A stretch of 64,000 nt of DNA from Coleophoma eucalyptorum (taxonomy: Eukaryota; Ascomycota; Leotiomycetes; Helotiales; Dermateaceae): assembly GCA_026120035.1 (NCBI GenBank), contig JALRME010000028.1:253255-317254 (forward strand), given 5' to 3'. The position numbers were made by a program, and so were the translations under genes. The notes below the pieces were generated by a model. It saw nothing but the letters and a program-made list of their open reading frames with translations. It made no database searches and was not told the DNA's origin. Below, piece by piece: positions 12,027-21,429 of this stretch (position 1 is the first letter of the stretch; each line of letters starts with the position of its first letter).

Positions 12027-12617
12027 TGCCAGGAGATCCCTCACGTTACTGAGTCGTTATGGTAATAACGGTGTAACAGATTGTAGTTACGGTTGAGAGA
12101 GTCAGAAGATCGAAGATATTCCGCTGGAATGGCGCAGCTTGTACATACATAAGTTGGAGATGGAGAGGAAAGGGAAATTCCCATTGATGCCTTGTCCATT
12201 CTTGCCTGTCGATGGCCGTCGCTTCCCACACGTAATACACGCGCTAAAACTAAGCCCTTCTCGGCACATCTCAAGGCAGATGCATAGCGAGAGAGAAAGG
12301 CCACGGCCAAATATTCCTCGACATAAATCAGAACCTTTCGTAGAAATTTCAGACTGCTTATCTGTTAATTATAGATACATCAATTCCATATTCCAGTATC
12401 GTACAAGTCATCTCCGTCACCCTTAAAAAACATTACCATCAATCTCAACTGTCTAACTCGTCTCTCTCGAAACTCACTTCTCTCACAACGCTCACATCTC
12501 CATCAAAATGGATGCAAGGTTCGTCATATGCGCTAATAATGCAAGGCTTAAAGCTACTGCTTCTCTGAGAATCTCCCAGGCCCTCTCACGGCACATTCAA
12601 TACAGTGAAGTGTTTAC
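12027..12617. other. Intergenic region, F-box promoter side / opsin 3' side
   Basis: 591 bp between the F-box start and the opsin stop, both on the minus strand. It must contain the F-box promoter and the opsin 3' end. Small frames on both strands lack motifs. A CT-rich stretch around 12440-12510, ending in an ATG at 12508, looks leader-like on the plus strand, but the frame closes quickly and no continuation could be built. Confidence 0.4.
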
Positions 12618-13629
12618 TTAGACGGCAGGGATGGAGGCCTGAGTAGTACCGGTGCTTGTATTATGAGCATCACCATGAAGACGCTCCTTCTTCTCGTCAA
12701 TGTGTCTGTTGGATGGGATTGGGTCATCATAATCCCTAAGATGGAGTCCTAATCGAGCTGGGGCAATATTCCAGTGTCCCGCAATGAGCGCGATGCCAAA
12801 GACGGGCTTCGCGATGGCATCCAAGATGCCGTAGAAAACAGCCTCAGTATCGGGGGATATGACGTTTCCACCCTCACAGACGCCCCAAGCAATGGGGTAG
12901 AGCATCCAGATGGTGAGAGTGATGACTCCGCAAGTCATGTAGACCTTATATACGTCGTTTCCAAGCACGCGAGCGTGCTTGCGCCCAACCCACCCAATAT
13001 TCCAGAAGACGGCGAACATAGCAACGCATCCGAAGGTGTAGAAACCTAGAATTCCAGTTAATGCAAGATAATAGGAATGGAAGACACTACATACCCCACT
13101 TGTACCGAGTGCGGACCAAAGCTCCAACCAGACCAGTAACAATCATGACCCAGTCAAGAAGAATAGTCCAAAGGATGGTTGGCCATGGTAAGCCAGCGGT
13201 GAGAAGTAAATCCATAATAAGCAATGGGGTGGTAATGAACCTGGCTTCACGTCAGTCGGTGCTTGCTACAGCTTCGCAAAAAGCTAGATAGACTTACCAA
13301 TCAATGTATCGAACGTAAAAGATCTCTCGATTAACACCAACGACCACGGGGTCCGATCGCACAAACTCGACATCGATTGGAGTCCATCCAAGATTAGAGC
13401 CCATAGAAAAGTAGGCAACCGATGCAACTAAGGTGATTGATGCCGTGATGTAGTGGAATATACGGTCTGTACGAGGCTTCTTGAACATGGAGCCAACAAT
13501 GCATAGTGTTGTGAACATCATCAGAGCGCAGACCGCCCAGTACACATCTGACCCATGAGTGGTAATGTTAATATCCGACGACTTTCCATTGGAAACGTCG
13601 TGGTTGACCTTAAGGGCATTGTTGGTCAT
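12618..13629 (-). CDS. Fungal microbial-type rhodopsin (predicted proton-pumping opsin)
   Basis: Three exons in transcript order: 13629-13298, 13240-13095 and 13045-12618, giving 301 aa. This is a seven-helix retinal protein of the bacteriorhodopsin superfamily, as in Leptosphaeria rhodopsin and Fusarium CarO. Helix C carries RYIDW and TTPLLIMD. D110 aligns with the proton-acceptor Asp (BR D85) and D121, 11 residues later, with the proton donor (BR D96). Helix G has ILDAIAKPVFG, with D235 and the retinal Schiff-base lysine K239 in the D212/K216 spacing. This pattern predicts a light-driven outward proton pump rather than a sensory or retinal-free opsin-related protein. The first intron splits the codon for the Trp after D110, so the pump signature is visible only after splicing. 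No carotenoid genes (carRA, carB, carX) lie nearby in the window. Confidence 0.93.
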
Positions 13630-15023
13630 TTTGGCGTTTATTGTGAAATAGGCGACTTGATAGGGTGGACGAAGTCAACGGGAACGAGGTTGTGATTTTG
13701 ATAGGCTTTGGAAACAAATAGCAGGTATGCCAAGGAGATACCTTGGGATGAACTTATACAACTTTTCAAAGCTACTCTCCGAACAAGAATGACGATATTG
13801 GAGATAAAGTGATAGCACTAACGGCATGGGAAAAGTTAACAGGGGCACCAGCAAGTATATTTCGTCATAAATTTCAAATAATGAATCATAGCAGAATTTA
13901 ACAACTACCGTGCTTTCCGGCATATGCTATCTCGAGTGAGAACTGCCGCTTCGTAACATTGCTAGGCGCAAATTAACCACCAGATTGATATCACTCCATC
14001 GTTCCCGAGGAGGTTGTTAACAAAGAGTGGCAGTATGAGGTAATAGTCGCGAAATGGTTCGGATATATCATCACAAATCTTCAGATTTTATCACATGTGT
14101 CCGAAATTTTCATGTATACTGGATCCATTCCCTAGATACACAGTAGTGAAAGAGTGAAGAGCACGGCAAAACGTTGCTATGATCACATGATTGGGGGGGG
14201 GGGGAGTCTTGATGTCATAGCCGTTCTACTGATCTCCAAACTTACAAAGAAATTGGTACCAACAAGGTCCTTTCTAGATACCGGATGTCCTTCCGATATG
14301 ATACAGAGCATGCAGTATAACTGGATCCAGATCTGTATGAAGAAAAGTATAGGACGCATCACGAGCCGACACCAACAGCCTATTCTTCCATCGTCAAGAC
14401 TTGACTCACATCTGAGTAACGTGCCACAACTGAGAGTACTCTTTACTGTGTAATTCGATCAAGCACAGAGCAATCAGCGTAATAGATCTTTTACATGGAC
14501 TTTGCAGACGATCAACATTGCAGATTGTACAAGGAAAGCGGTGGGGATTAATAATTCACATTCAACTTTGACAGCCGCCGTTGCAGCGATTCTGGACGCA
14601 CGAGCATCCATCGTAATAGACCCATACTGAAATTTATTTTGAATCCGTGAATACGCTAGAATGAAAGGTTGAGTTATATATCTTGTGACGTCACTGACGC
14701 TGAATAGTATTCCAGTCGAGGCATGATATAAAAAACGGACTGAGTAAAATTGTCTCTTCTCGAATTCATATGCTTTATTTAGAGAAAGTACAATCTTCCG
14801 AAAAATTTCACTGTACATACATCACGGAAACAAAGAACTAGAAACGAGGTAAACATTATATAATTTTGATTGCGATTATCGCATTCAGGCGGCATTAGTA
14901 CATTAAGATTACCGCTTTACAATATTTACACAAATAGGTTTTCGTCATATGAATGCCATATCCTTCATTATCATTTTTCCAAGCCAGCTTCCAAATAAAC
15001 AATTATTTTGTCTCCCAACCCCT
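13630..15023. other. Intergenic region upstream of the opsin
   Basis: 1.4 kb, AT-rich, between the opsin start (minus strand) and the 3' end of the But2-domain gene. It contains a run of twelve G at 14193-14204, the longest homopolymer I noticed in the window. Frames such as 14474-14818 (minus, 114 codons) show no family features. The opsin promoter should lie in 13630 to about 14100. Confidence 0.4.
14193..14204. repeat. G12 homopolymer
   Basis: Twelve consecutive G residues on the plus strand. It stands out in AT-rich intergenic DNA upstream of the opsin. It may be a length-variable microsatellite, a G-quadruplex seed or a sequencing-length ambiguity. Confidence 0.9.
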
Positions 15024-15665
15024 TTAACTGATTACAACAAAAAATCCAATAGGGCAAGTGTTGCTCGATTGTCGGTAAGAAAGCGTTGTATCGGTCGAGC
15101 ACAGTGCTCCGGACACAGTCATCTGAGTCTGGCCAGGCTGGATTCCACAGTCACCAACATTGATAGTATAGGCATTGCCGGGAGACAACACAGCAGGTGG
15201 CTGAGGAGGACTTGGTCCTGGTGGCGGTTGACTGTTGTATGTCGTCTTTGCAGTGGCCCCACTGTCAAAGGCATAACCAGTGAAGGTGAAGTGACCACCA
15301 CCGTAGTATACAGTTGGTGACAAAGTCTGGAAGGGGAAGGACGGGAATAAGAATTCCAGGGTGCAAGTCTTTCCAACAGCTGAGGCTGGGATGACGAGAT
15401 TGAAGATGGTGCAGATGTCGTTAGGGGTGACGAGGGGGTTATGAGTTGGTCCAAGGGCCAGGTTTGGGAGTTTGGCACTGATTGGTACCATCAGTGTTGG
15501 AGAAAGGTAGCCAGACGCTGGCAGAGTTCCTCCAGATGGACACTTAGACGAACGCTCGGCAAGGGAACTCTCCTCCAGCTCGGTAAGAGCACGAGATGAG
15601 ATGACCTCAAAGGGAGCGGCAAGGACCGCTGCTGCAAGCGAGGAGAGAACGAAGAGTCCTTTCAT
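15024..15665 (-). CDS. Secreted But2 C-terminal domain protein
   Basis: A single exon of 213 aa. The first residues (MKGLFVLSSLAAAVLAAPFEV) form a clear signal peptide with an A-A-P cleavage region. The rest matches the fungal 'ubiquitin 3 binding protein But2 C-terminal' family: THNPLVTPNDICTIFNLVIP, a CTLEFLFPSFPFQT strand and four cysteines in likely disulphide pairs. A proline-rich insert (PPPGPSPPQPPAV) lies before the last strands. These proteins are extracellular or wall-associated in filamentous fungi and their function is not known. The open frame runs 85 codons upstream of this ATG, but that part is not signal-like; the start is set at 15665 because the signal peptide begins there. 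A TATTTATA-like element lies about 100 bp upstream. Confidence 0.83.
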   Translation of the reverse strand: MKGLFVLSSLAAAVLAAPFEVISSRALTELEESSLAERSSKCPSGGTLPASGYLSPTLMVPISAKLPNLALGPTHNPLVTPNDICTIFNLVIPASAVGKTCTLEFLFPSFPFQTLSPTVYYGGGHFTFTGYAFDSGATAKTTYNSQPPPGPSPPQPPAVLSPGNAYTINVGDCGIQPGQTQMTVSGALCSTDTTLSYRQSSNTCPIGFFVVIS

Positions 15666-16909
15666 TTTGACTTGAGATGGAATAATGACTTGATGATGGG
15701 AAGGAAAACTGGTTTGGCAGTAGAAAACAGAGCTCGACAAAATGGTCGACGAGCTCTCTTGTATAAATATTTCTGCTCTCAACCTTAGCAAGTTGCTATC
15801 CCGTTGCCATGCCGGAGGAGAACAAAGCAGAAAGGTAAGTCTTGCGAGCTCAGACCACGAGGGCCTGAACTGCAGTTCAACCTCGCAATATTCTACATGG
15901 TCTAGATGATGGTTTTCCAATCAGGAATACGCCTCGTATAAAGGGGTGATGGAAGAGAGCCGTGTTGAGCAACGGGAAGGACGATCAAAGCAAACAGACG
16001 AGGAAGGACTCGTTAGACTGGTGTGGCTTCGGTCCAGGCGTGGAGAATCCCCTGCCGGAGAATTAGTTAAGCTTGAGCTCAACTTTAGCTCCACCCACGG
16101 GCGCACATTATGGAGCGATGCTTCCCAATGCTGCACGGCAACGTGGTAGCTTCCTGGGCAACTCCCAAAATGGAGCATGCACAGGTACGTGCCGTCTATA
16201 TAAGACGAAAGTATTGCACTAGTGCTGGCTCAGCTCCACTAAATGTTTGGACGTAGGTTCACTTGATCCCCCGAGAACAGCTGAGCTGACGGCCAAGATC
16301 TTACAGTTGTGGCCATACAGCAAGTAATTGCTGCTTGTGGTGCCTCTGCCAATAAGCTTATACGGTATGCCCATCAAACTTGCTCTAAGTCCTACACACT
16401 CCTCTTCACGTCCGAGTGGTTGGTTGGTAGGCACGGGTCACTTTATCGTGACGTTGCCATCGATATACTTGTCTACCGAGCACTGCTCTCTTTATGCGGG
16501 GAATCAATAATGTCCAAGACCAATAGGCAGTTGACGGCCATTGATGTATGCTGCAAGGCATTAGGGTTATAAGTAGAACCTGCAGACATCGATGAATTGC
16601 GGGGGATCGTCGCTTGTCATATACTGGTTTAGGAACGGTGCTTACTTGTTTCGCATCGGACGTCCAAAGTCTTGAGGCATATGTAGGTGTAGGTAAGCTG
16701 GGGAAGTCCACGTCGGCCTAACTTATGCGAACCCGTCCGATGTGTGTGCGATGCTTAGAGAATCTAGAACGAGGTCTTCTAGAAGAGGCATACTCACAGG
16801 TACTTGAAATTTGTTCTATGTGGAAACCCCGATGGAAGGAATCCAAAGTTCAGGGGAGTTCAATGATTTCATTTCACATTAAAAATATTTCCTCGACTTA
16901 ATCGCCCTG
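15666..16909. other. Intergenic region between But2 gene and repeat-oxygenase gene
   Basis: 1.24 kb holding the But2 promoter and, at the right end, the 3' flank of the repeat-oxygenase gene. TATA-like strings occur at about 15935 (CGTATAAAG) and 16195 (CTATATAAG) on the plus strand, but no plus-strand gene could be built behind them. Several frames of 60-100 codons lack recognisable motifs. Confidence 0.4.
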
Positions 16910-18619
16910 CTAACCAAATATTAAAGCTCTAACCTCGATACTTTCCCTAACTGTTTCGGAAACAGATTCAGGGTCAAGCACAGCAGAGTGTGCCAATCTC
17001 GCTCCATGCTCGCTATCAAAACACTGCAACAACAACCCCTCATCATTCCCCATCTTTCCCCAATAAAACCACTTCTGGTCCTCCGAGTATTTGACACCAA
17101 AAGTCTCGCCCGTCCAGTCGGGATATCGGTGTTCTACGCTTACTAAATCCTCGTCTCTCACAGTCTGGGAGTCTGCAAATGCCAATGGGTATGTCTCCAC
17201 GGTCCCGTTGATAGGTCTCCAGTAATTAATCAGACGCACTCGTCCTGACAGCAGTTCATCTGCTCTGGAGGAACTTAGATGCCTCCGCACTCGAGTAAGA
17301 GCCGAAGCGGGCGTTTGGTCAATATGAGCACGCATAACGGGTCCTCGATCTCCATTCTTGCGGCGGACAGTGTGGTCAAAAATCACGACTTCCTGTGCCC
17401 CGGGGACATTGTTGAGAAGTGTCTCTTCAACATCGGGATAAAATATCTGCATGATGTTCTCATCGCTGTCGAATAGATCCTGCTCATGTTCCCGGAGGCC
17501 GGAGAGCGCCAGGACTGCATTCTGGTCGAGATTGAAATCCTTTTGTCGACCTCGGATATCCTCGATGTTGATTCTATGTGAAGTTGTGAGCACATTGCTG
17601 TATGTGTTGCTTGTAGCTGGCTTTTCGACATAGTTGTATGCCGGCCTTTCGTCAGCTGTGGAGGCGTAAAAGGATACTGTGGATGTGATTGACTTGGAGT
17701 TCGTCTTGTTTAGTTGTGTTTGATGCGTTTTATTTTCAGTTTTGAATGGGTTACCAGCATGGAAATTCTTTCCGGCATGGTAATTGCCTGTGTGGAAGTT
17801 CTGCCCACGGTGAAAGTTGCTGGTGGTGTTCTTTGGGTTTCCTGCGTGAAAGTTGCCAGCGTGGAAGTTCGACTGGTTCCTCATGTTACCAGCGTGAAAA
17901 TTTGAGTCGCTTCTTAAGTCCCCAGTATGAAAGGTTCCTGCATGAAAATTCGTCTCACCGGCATGGAAGTTCGAGCCGCTTTTTAATTCTCCAGAATGGA
18001 AGTTGTTCTCCGCAGCATGAAAGTTTCCTGCATGAAAATTCGTCTCGCCGGCATGGACGTTCGAGCCGCTTTTTAACTCTCCAGCATGGAAATTGTTCTC
18101 CCCAGCATGAAAGTTTCCTGCATGAAAATTCATCTCGCCAGCATGAAAGTTGTTCTCTCCAGCATGAAAGTTTCCTGCATGAAAATTCGTCTCGCCGGCA
18201 TGAAAGTTCGAACCGTCGCTTTTCAAGTCACCAGCAGGGAAAAACAAGTCATCCCTCAGGTCTCCGGCGTGGAAAAACAAGTCGTTGCTCAAGTCTCTGG
18301 TGTGGAAATTGTCAACGTAGAGATTCGATTTGTTACCTAAATCTCCAGCGTGAAAGTGGCTAGCATAGAAGTTATGTTCCCCTGCGTGAAAGTTTGTTTT
18401 GCTAACATAGAAGTGTAAATCATTGTCCGGCTTTCCACATGTTGGACAATATGAAGTAATATCCACGCTGCAAGAATCGATTGAGAACTTCCTGGAGTCG
18501 AAGTTGAATTCTTGCTCCTGCGCGTCAGAGCCGGCACTTGGTAGCTGTTGGATCTGGGCCATCATAGTCATAACGTATCCTTGCTTTTCAAATCCGTCAG
18601 AGTAAGGTATCAGAGACAT
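16910..18619 (-). CDS. CmcJ/AsaB-like oxygenase-domain protein with N-terminal NFHAG repeat domain
   Basis: A single exon of 569 aa. The C-terminal part (about 311-569) matches the fungal CmcJ-like family (AsaB/GA4-desaturase-like, iron/2-oxoglutarate-type oxygenases of secondary metabolism). It begins STVSFYAS, then YNYVEKP, a DIRGRQKDFNLDQ segment, FDHTVRR, RAHIDQTPASALTRVRRHL, INYWRPINGTVETYPLAFAD, QKWFYWGKMGNDEGLLLQCFDS and ends with RESIEVRALIFG. H432-x-D434 and H544 are candidate metal ligands (inference from family pattern). The N-terminal extension is not part of this family as I know it. Residues 1-74 contain a CPTCGKPDNDLHFYVSK patch (C58, C61). Residues 75-290 are about 25 variants of NFHAG(E/N/D), so His recurs every 5-9 residues. 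The frame is uninterrupted and the repeats are also visible at DNA level. The full fusion is unusual and its role is unknown. Confidence 0.85.
   Translation of the reverse strand: MSLIPYSDGFEKQGYVMTMMAQIQQLPSAGSDAQEQEFNFDSRKFSIDSCSVDITSYCPTCGKPDNDLHFYVSKTNFHAGEHNFYASHFHAGDLGNKSNLYVDNFHTRDLSNDLFFHAGDLRDDLFFPAGDLKSDGSNFHAGETNFHAGNFHAGENNFHAGEMNFHAGNFHAGENNFHAGELKSGSNVHAGETNFHAGNFHAAENNFHSGELKSGSNFHAGETNFHAGTFHTGDLRSDSNFHAGNMRNQSNFHAGNFHAGNPKNTTSNFHRGQNFHTGNYHAGKNFHAGNPFKTENKTHQTQLNKTNSKSITSTVSFYASTADERPAYNYVEKPATSNTYSNVLTTSHRINIEDIRGRQKDFNLDQNAVLALSGLREHEQDLFDSDENIMQIFYPDVEETLLNNVPGAQEVVIFDHTVRRKNGDRGPVMRAHIDQTPASALTRVRRHLSSSRADELLSGRVRLINYWRPINGTVETYPLAFADSQTVRDEDLVSVEHRYPDWTGETFGVKYSEDQKWFYWGKMGNDEGLLLQCFDSEHGARLAHSAVLDPESVSETVRESIEVRALIFG
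17750..18397 (-). repeat. Coding tandem repeat, NFHAG units
   Basis: About 25 imperfect units of 15-21 nt, each encoding NFHAG plus a short spacer (E, N, ET, EN, EM, ELKSGS, DLRSDS). A larger period is also present: a block reading S-N-x-HAGETNFHAGNFHAxENNFHxGELKSG, about 30 residues, occurs more than once, with near-identical nucleotides around 17940-18060 and 18025-18140. This indicates recent in-frame duplication. In the array the opposite strand is also free of stops for over 600 nt (17746-18363), a by-product of the repeated composition. Confidence 0.95.
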
Positions 18620-19872
18620 TGGCTTAATTAAATATGATTACAGCATTGCCGATCTCCCCTCGTTGAAAATCTTTACCAGCTGCTCAGTTCTCTAATCAAT
18701 AGCTCCCCACAGATCTGCATCCCGAACGCAACGCAAAGGCAAATTACCGAATTTATTCTACGCGACCTCGTTGTTTTCGTAAAAAAGTAGCGTAGCAAAG
18801 CATAAATGGTTACGCGAATAGTAGTGGTATGTGTTACTATTCCCAAAACAAACTCCACAAGTCACAACTTAATCTGCTGTCGCCGGTTATGTCATGAAGT
18901 TGCAGATCACATGCTTTATTCGGCCATCTTATGCCACTCTAATGGCTTCCGGTAAGGTGACAACCCCCCAACAAAGAAAATTTGGATCAAATAAAGATAA
19001 TAATGATTAAAAGATTTCATGGTTAAACTGTTGGGAAATCAGAGACGGTTCTCATGGCAGGTAATGAATTGCGATCCAAAGGTGCTCTGTGACTCCAACT
19101 AGTTAAAGGTTAAATAAAATAATCCTGAGAAAACACCAACACTTCTTGAAGAGGAAAAATCACCAGAATATTCTTCTTGTGCAGCTCATATCACATATTT
19201 ATAGATCCATTCACACTTCCAGTAACAGGTTCACCAATAGCCTCACCACTGTGCATCTTTTTCCGGTGGTCTTTCCAGTTGTCCTTTCGATTGAAACCAG
19301 ACCAGCCTCGGCGTTTATTGAAGACGGAAAAGATACCATTGGCAAGGTCAATTCTAAGTTATGGCTAATGGGCTGGCGCTAGCATTGTATAATAAATAAA
19401 GAGATGTTTGGCTTAGGTTTATGTAGAAGCTTTATGCAAACGGGGGGCAATTATGTTGGTATATATTTATACCTCAACCTGTGGAAATAACTTCGTCCTA
19501 AAGTCGCGGCATTCTATAAAAGTGCGACATTTAATAAAAGAAATCACCTATAATGGTTTGGGGAAAGAGAGTCGGCTTCCCACTTTCTGTTACAAAGTAT
19601 TTTGGCCAAGTAGAGTTCCAACTAATAAATATACCACCGACGAAGTGTCATCAAAAATGACGTGTGTACCAAAACATCGGTTCCAAAGGGTCATGAAACC
19701 TGGGATCTATCTTGCATAATACTTTCTAAGTCTCATGTTCGATCGTTAGATGTAGAGCATTCGTTCATTTGATTTTACAGCTCATTGCCACGCTGAGGCG
19801 TGTCAAGCCTCGAGAGCAGCAGGGTTACTTTCACGTCTCAATAACTCTCTTCGTGGCAAGCAGACTCTCAAA
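18620..19872. other. Intergenic region upstream of the repeat-oxygenase gene
   Basis: 1.25 kb of AT-rich sequence. The left part should be the promoter of the repeat-oxygenase gene, the right end the 3' flank of the SDR gene. Frames up to 88 codons (19453-19719, plus) have no motif or splice continuation. No repeat or RNA gene was recognised. Confidence 0.4.
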
Positions 19873-20681
19873 CTACTGCACAAACATCCCGCCATCTACA
19901 CCGATTACCTTATTGGTGACATATCCAGTCTTGACCATCCATTCAACCGTCGCAGCAATCTCATCAGGGTATCCAAGCCTGCCGATAGGTATTTCTTACC
20001 CAAGTTAGCAACTGACCTAGCTGCTCGAAGATCTTACTAGCTAAACTTACTCTTCGCCAACTCTTCATTAGAGCCAGGCAACATTGTAGTCTCCTGGATT
20101 AACGCCGGAGCAATTCCATTGACAGTAATACCTCTCGTGGCATACGCGCTAGCAAGCCAGTGAACCAATCCGTGGAGAGCACTCTTCGAACTCGCATAAT
20201 GCGGTCCAACAACACCACCTGTAAATCCAGCGACACTGCTACAGAAAATAACTCGGCCCCATTCCTTCTCAACCATTGCCGGGATGCACAACTGTGTCAG
20301 CAGAAAAGCCGATCCGCAATTTGCTCTCCATGTTGATTCGAAATCCTCAACACTGATTTCAGAAATGTCTTTGATTCCAAACTTTCCAAGGGTGAGACCT
20401 GCATTGTTGAATAGGATCGTGGGATGGCCCATTTGTGCGACAACCTCGCTATGTAGTCGTCTTGCATCATCATAACCCGATAAGTCAGCTTGGAAAGCTT
20501 TGGCCTTGACTCCAAGGCTTTCGAGCTTCTGGACAAGGGCATCGGCTTTAGAAGATGCTGAGTTATAATGCACCGCTATGGAGCAGCCTAACGAGGCAAG
20601 CGCTAAGCACGTTGCTTGGCCTATGCCACCGGTGCCACCGGTGACAAGCGCAAGGTGGGATGAGAAATCAGTGGTGAGCAT
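19873..20681 (-). CDS. Short-chain dehydrogenase/reductase (FabG-like)
   Basis: Two exons in transcript order: 20681-20051 and 19994-19873, giving 250 aa, the classical SDR length. The cofactor motif is TGGTGGIG (14-21), the NNAG motif is at 92-95, catalytic Ser is at about 148-149 and the YASSK motif has Y162 and K166. The second exon supplies the usual C-terminus (RLGYPDEIA...GYVTNKVIGVDGGMF). The closest fit is the 3-oxoacyl-ACP-reductase-like/glucose-dehydrogenase-like SDR group that reduces ketones with NAD(P)H; the substrate cannot be told. The 56-nt intron is phase 1 with a GTAAGT donor. Without it the frame would lose the last 40 residues and the conserved GG end. Confidence 0.9.
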
Positions 20682-21429
20682 TGTCGTTGGCTCTTATTCT
20701 GTGTATTTTAAATTCCGGTTGATCAGTTCAAAGGTTAGGGAGTGTATTCAATGTTAGTAAAATAGTCAGTCGTTTGACGTCATCCCGCCTTACACTACAA
20801 TATATAGTAATGCTGCCGAGCCCACTTTACCATTTTCAACCACCAACCACAATGGTATGTCGCAGTTGCCACGAATGAAATAGCCAGCACTTATGCATTT
20901 ATCAATGGCTGATCTCATAGGCCCAGCAACAATTTTATATAGTATTAATTCCTGTATTTCTGGTGTTGAGTGCTTCCGAGTATCTCAATGAAGGAAAAGC
21001 GAGGATTTAAATTGATAACATAGGTTAGTTGCCCAGCCCGAACTGCTGATGCCAGATGGAGTTCCCGAGGCTATTCTGACCCAGTCCAAATCCGTCTTGC
21101 TGGTTTCAAGCACTGCCAATATGGTGACGGCGACCTTTTATGGTTTCAGCATGCTTAAATTTATAGTTTACAGTCTTAAGCTGGTTGGCTCAGTGAACGG
21201 CCGAGACTTCTTCCTCAATCTGTCCCGCCGTGATAGGTTTTCCTGCCAGTTATGTGCTAGAAACTTTTATGGCACTATCAGGCTTGTTACGAGAGTCTAG
21301 AGCATTTTCAAGGACGTTTCACTGCTGTCACCTGGCCCTAAAATATGCCTTTCCAAACTCCTCTTGATTGTGAGATGTAATGAAACCGGGCGGCTTAGTC
21401 TCCAGATAAGTGCCTTGCCTTTATGGGCC
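20682..21429. other. Intergenic region between SDR and F-box-like gene
   Basis: 748 bp: the SDR promoter on the left and the 3' flank of the F-box-like gene on the right. A CGTCATCCCGCC box and a TATATAG string lie at about 20775-20810, in front of a possible small plus-strand gene listed separately. The rest (about 21010-21429) shows no coding or repeat signal. Confidence 0.4.
20852..21010 (+). CDS. Possible small membrane protein, 30 aa (tentative)
   Basis: A tentative two-exon model: the ATG alone (20852-20854) as exon 1, a 66-nt intron with GTATGT donor and GGCTGAT...CATAG acceptor, and exon 2 at 20921-21010. The product is 30 aa, beginning MAQQQFY and continuing as one hydrophobic segment (IVLIPVFLVLSA) with a charged end. 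The leader is CA-rich (CAACCACCAACCACA) and a TATATAG string lies about 40 bp upstream, as in expressed fungal genes. A split directly after ATG occurs in small fungal mitochondrial and ER proteins. I do not recognise the family, and chance is a real alternative. Confidence 0.3.

Noticed and set aside
14474..14818. 114-codon minus-strand frame
   Set aside because: AT-rich spacer, no motif, no supportive start or splice context.
17746..18363. 205-codon plus-strand frame rich in Ser, Gly and His
   Set aside because: It is the exact antisense of the NFHAG repeat array; its openness comes from repeated composition. The minus-strand frame continues into a recognised enzyme domain.
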